Assembly (NCBI GenBank): GCA_016709225.1
Contig: JADJEE010000001.1
Coordinates: 434,001-498,000 of the forward strand
Direction of reading: 5' to 3'
Source of the DNA: Deltaproteobacteria bacterium
GTDB lineage: Bacteria; Myxococcota_A; Polyangia; Nannocystales; Nannocystaceae
DNA: 64,000 nt
The notes under the pieces were generated by a model that saw only the letters and a program-made list of their open reading frames with translations, had not been told where the DNA came from and did not search any database. Below are positions 62,209 to 64,000 of this stretch, piece by piece (within the stretch, counting starts at the first letter, position 1; every line of letters starts with the position of its first letter). The position numbers and the translations under genes were made by a program.

Positions 62209-62850
62209 ATGGCGCAGGTGCGTGACGACTTCAGCCTGCTCGAGGCCTGGCGCGGCGGCGACGAGCCCGCCGGGCGCGAGCTGTTCGAGCGCTACTTCGA
62301 CGCGGTCTATCGCTTCTTCCGCAACAAGGTCGACGACGCCGCCGAGGACCTCGTGCAGCAGACCTTCATGGGGCTGGTGCAGGGGCGCGATCGCTTCCGT
62401 GGCGACGCCAGCTTCCGCACCTACGTCTTCATGATCGCGCGCAAGCGGCTGTACTCGTACCTGCGCGATCGCGATCGCGCGCGCGAGCCGGTCGAAGACG
62501 GCACCACCTCGGTCGCCGACCTCGGGCTGGTGTCGCCCTCGCGCGCGGTGTTGGTGCGGCAGGAGCAGCACCTGCTGCTGCAGGCGCTGCGACGGCTGCC
62601 GATCGAGATGCAGGTCGCGCTCGAGCTGTTCTACTGGGAGGAGCTCGGCGTGGCCGAGATCGCCGACGTGCTCGAGACACCGATCGGCACCGTCAAGAGC
62701 CGTCTGCAGCGCGCGCGTGTGCGGCTCGACGAGATCATCGTGCAGCTGTCCGAGTCCGACGCGCTGCTCAAGAGCACGATGGACAACTTCGATCGCTGGG
62801 CGCGCGAGCTGCAGCAGCACCTGCGGCCGCAGACGCCACCCAAGGCGTGA
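62209..62850 (+). CDS. ECF-type RNA polymerase sigma factor
   Basis: 213 residues from ATG 62209 (GTG 62203 possible). Region 2: LFERYFDAVYRFFRNKVDDAAEDLVQQTFMGLV; region 4: LRRLPIEMQVALELFYWEELGVAEIADVLETPIGTVKSRLQRAR (both in parts). Clearly related to the 27351 factor. A helical C-terminal extension follows region 4. No anti-sigma gene adjoins; the next gene is a lipoprotein with Kazal repeats. Confidence 0.88.
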   Translation: MAQVRDDFSLLEAWRGGDEPAGRELFERYFDAVYRFFRNKVDDAAEDLVQQTFMGLVQGRDRFRGDASFRTYVFMIARKRLYSYLRDRDRAREPVEDGTTSVADLGLVSPSRAVLVRQEQHLLLQALRRLPIEMQVALELFYWEELGVAEIADVLETPIGTVKSRLQRARVRLDEIIVQLSESDALLKSTMDNFDRWARELQQHLRPQTPPKA

Positions 62851-62938
62851 GCCGTCGATCGGGCCGGGCAGTGCGCCTCGGACCCCGTCGTCGCTTTTGC
62901 GCGAAGCCGTTCGCGCGCTCGGGCCATGCACCAGCGCC

Positions 62939-63898
62939 ATGACCATTGCTTCGCGTTGGACACTGACGGGCCTGCTCACCTCCACCCTGTGCCTGCCGGC
63001 ATGCGGCGACGACACCACCAGCGGTGATACCGGCGCGAGCAGCTCGGGCGGCAGCTCCGCCGACAGCTCGGCGGGCAGCACCTCGGCGAGCACCACCGAG
63101 GGCTCGAGCAGCGCGGGCTCGAGCGACGGCAGCTCGGGTGGTGGCTCGAGCGGTGGCTCGAGCGGCGGTGGTTCCAGCGGGGAGTCGAGCGGTGGCTCGA
63201 GCGGCTCCACCGGCGCCGAGGGCTCGAGCAGCTCGGGCGGCGTCGAGGGCTCGAGCAGCTCGGGGGGCGAGACCTCCGGGGCCGGCTGTGCATGCAATGC
63301 CGGCGAGTACTGCGACTGGCCCGACGACCAGTGCGGCGCGGGGCAGGACGGCGTGTGCCTGCCGCTCCCCAACGCCTGCCCCGACGTGGTCGACCCGGTC
63401 TGCGGCTGCGACAACAACACCTACGGCAACGATTGCGAGGCGGCGGCCGCCGGCGTCGACGTGGCGTTCGCGGGGCCCTGCGAGATGCCGGCCTGCGATT
63501 GCCAGGACGGCGAGTACTGCGACTGGCCCGACGACCAGTGCGGCGGCGGCGAGGCCGGCGACTGCGTCGCGCTGCCCGACGCGTGCGACGACGTCTACGA
63601 CCCGGTCTGCGGCTGCGATGGCGCGACGTACAGCAACGAGTGCTACGCCGCACTCGAGGGCGTCGACGTCGCCTACGCGGGGGACTGCGCGGTCGTTGCG
63701 ACCTGTGACTGCGGGCCCGGACAGTACTGCATGGTCGGGGCCGGCATGTGCGGCGCCGAGGATGGCGTGTGCACCGACATGCCGATGATCTGCGGCGCGA
63801 TCTATGCCCCGGTCTGTGGCTGCGACATGCAGACGTACTCGAACGAGTGCGAGGCGGCGGCGAACGGGGTCAACGTCGCCTACGATGGCGACTGCTGA
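62939..63898 (+). CDS. Lipoprotein with three Kazal-type inhibitor domains
   Basis: 319 residues from ATG 62939. Lipobox CLPAC (Cys22), then about 90 residues almost only Ser and Gly with Thr/Glu (stalk), then three Cys-rich modules. Each module has a Cys-rich lead (ACNAGEYCDWPDDQCG, DCQDGEYCDWPDDQCG, DCGPGQYCMVGAGMCG) and a Kazal core (DPVCGCDNNTYGNDCEA, DPVCGCDGATYSNECYA, APVCGCDMQTYSNECEA) ending GDC or GPC. Kazal domains inhibit serine proteases; a surface-tethered inhibitor would guard against a predator's own or rival proteases. Confidence 0.85.
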   Translation: MTIASRWTLTGLLTSTLCLPACGDDTTSGDTGASSSGGSSADSSAGSTSASTTEGSSSAGSSDGSSGGGSSGGSSGGGSSGESSGGSSGSTGAEGSSSSGGVEGSSSSGGETSGAGCACNAGEYCDWPDDQCGAGQDGVCLPLPNACPDVVDPVCGCDNNTYGNDCEAAAAGVDVAFAGPCEMPACDCQDGEYCDWPDDQCGGGEAGDCVALPDACDDVYDPVCGCDGATYSNECYAALEGVDVAYAGDCAVVATCDCGPGQYCMVGAGMCGAEDGVCTDMPMICGAIYAPVCGCDMQTYSNECEAAANGVNVAYDGDC

Positions 63899-63977
63899 GC
63901 GACGCGGCAACCCCGGGCCGCAGGCACGCGACGGGCACGCGTAGCGTCGCGCACGGCCCCAAGCGCGGGGCAGCGCG

Positions 63978-64000
63978 TCAGAACGAGGCTTGGACGCCGA
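63978..64000 (-). CDS. Possible C-terminal end of an outer-membrane protein (partial)
   Basis: On the minus strand the window edge reads GVQASF followed by a stop at 63978-63980. A C-terminal Phe after alternating residues is typical of outer-membrane barrels, but only seven codons are visible. The interval 63899-63977 shows nothing else. Confidence 0.2.

Overview
The window is very GC-rich and reads like chromosomal DNA of a myxobacterium (phylum Myxococcota), probably from the Nannocystis/Kofleria side. This is an inference from gene content: two Ser/Thr kinases with membrane anchors, four sigma-factor-like genes, many alanine/proline-rich lipoproteins, a C-terminal Cys-hydrophobic-Arg tag of the MYXO-CTERM kind, a sterol-type (DCTAE) triterpene cyclase, and a DUF1549/DUF1501 pair. 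Many neighbouring genes overlap by ATGA or GTGA, which helped choose several starts. No rRNA, tRNA or CRISPR array was seen.

1-31.8 kb is mostly housekeeping and envelope genes. It holds the end of a histidine kinase with an atypical receiver, a YciA-type thioesterase, a MutH/Sau3AI-like nuclease, and a gene-poor stretch with an unusual GCCAAG array. Next is an overlapping argC-argB-M20 peptidase-CorC operon, then an oxidosqualene cyclase with an exported methyltransferase lipoprotein. After these come an M14 carboxypeptidase, a DUF1549/DUF1501 pair, a VWA lipoprotein, a thioredoxin-like lipoprotein and a TldD/TldE pair with a Tat-type leader on TldD. The section ends with a methyltransferase, a PLL-like beta-propeller protein, a TPR-kinase converging on an ECF sigma factor, and a Gly-zipper secreted protein divergent from a DUF4344 metallopeptidase lipoprotein.

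31.8-47.6 kb is an accessory island of mobile DNA and polymorphic toxins. A 2,716-residue TcB/Rhs protein (minus strand) carries an OmpA-like plus peptidoglycan-binding-like insertion and ends in a BECR-type nuclease tip followed by its immunity gene. Downstream lies an orphan second module: a 5'-truncated Rhs core that repeats about 1.26 kb of the first at a constant offset of 2,890 bp. Its toxin domain is cut in two by an IS3-family element (33751-35260), but its CPCC-type putative immunity gene is intact. IS256 and IS1182-like transposase remnants, a triplicated 23-bp repeat and a 47-bp sequence found after both toxin/immunity modules mark the recombination history. Two genes overlapping or preceding the Rhs gene (199 aa unknown; SUFU-like) probably belong to the same system.

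47.8-52.6 kb is the strongest candidate for an undescribed system. It contains a beta-barrel protein gene, a sigma-70 family factor, a membrane protein in anti-sigma position, and an exported caspase-fold protein that also has an EF-hand loop and a C-terminal beta-barrel closely related to the first gene's barrel. The last three genes overlap by 4 nt each.

52.6-64 kb returns to envelope and regulatory genes: a YihY-family membrane protein, a coiled-coil protein divergent from a second Ser/Thr kinase, then a run of exported proteins (TM protein, CBM9-like lipoprotein, CAP-domain lipoprotein). The window closes with methylthioadenosine phosphorylase, a PfkB sugar kinase, another ECF sigma factor and a triple-Kazal lipoprotein.
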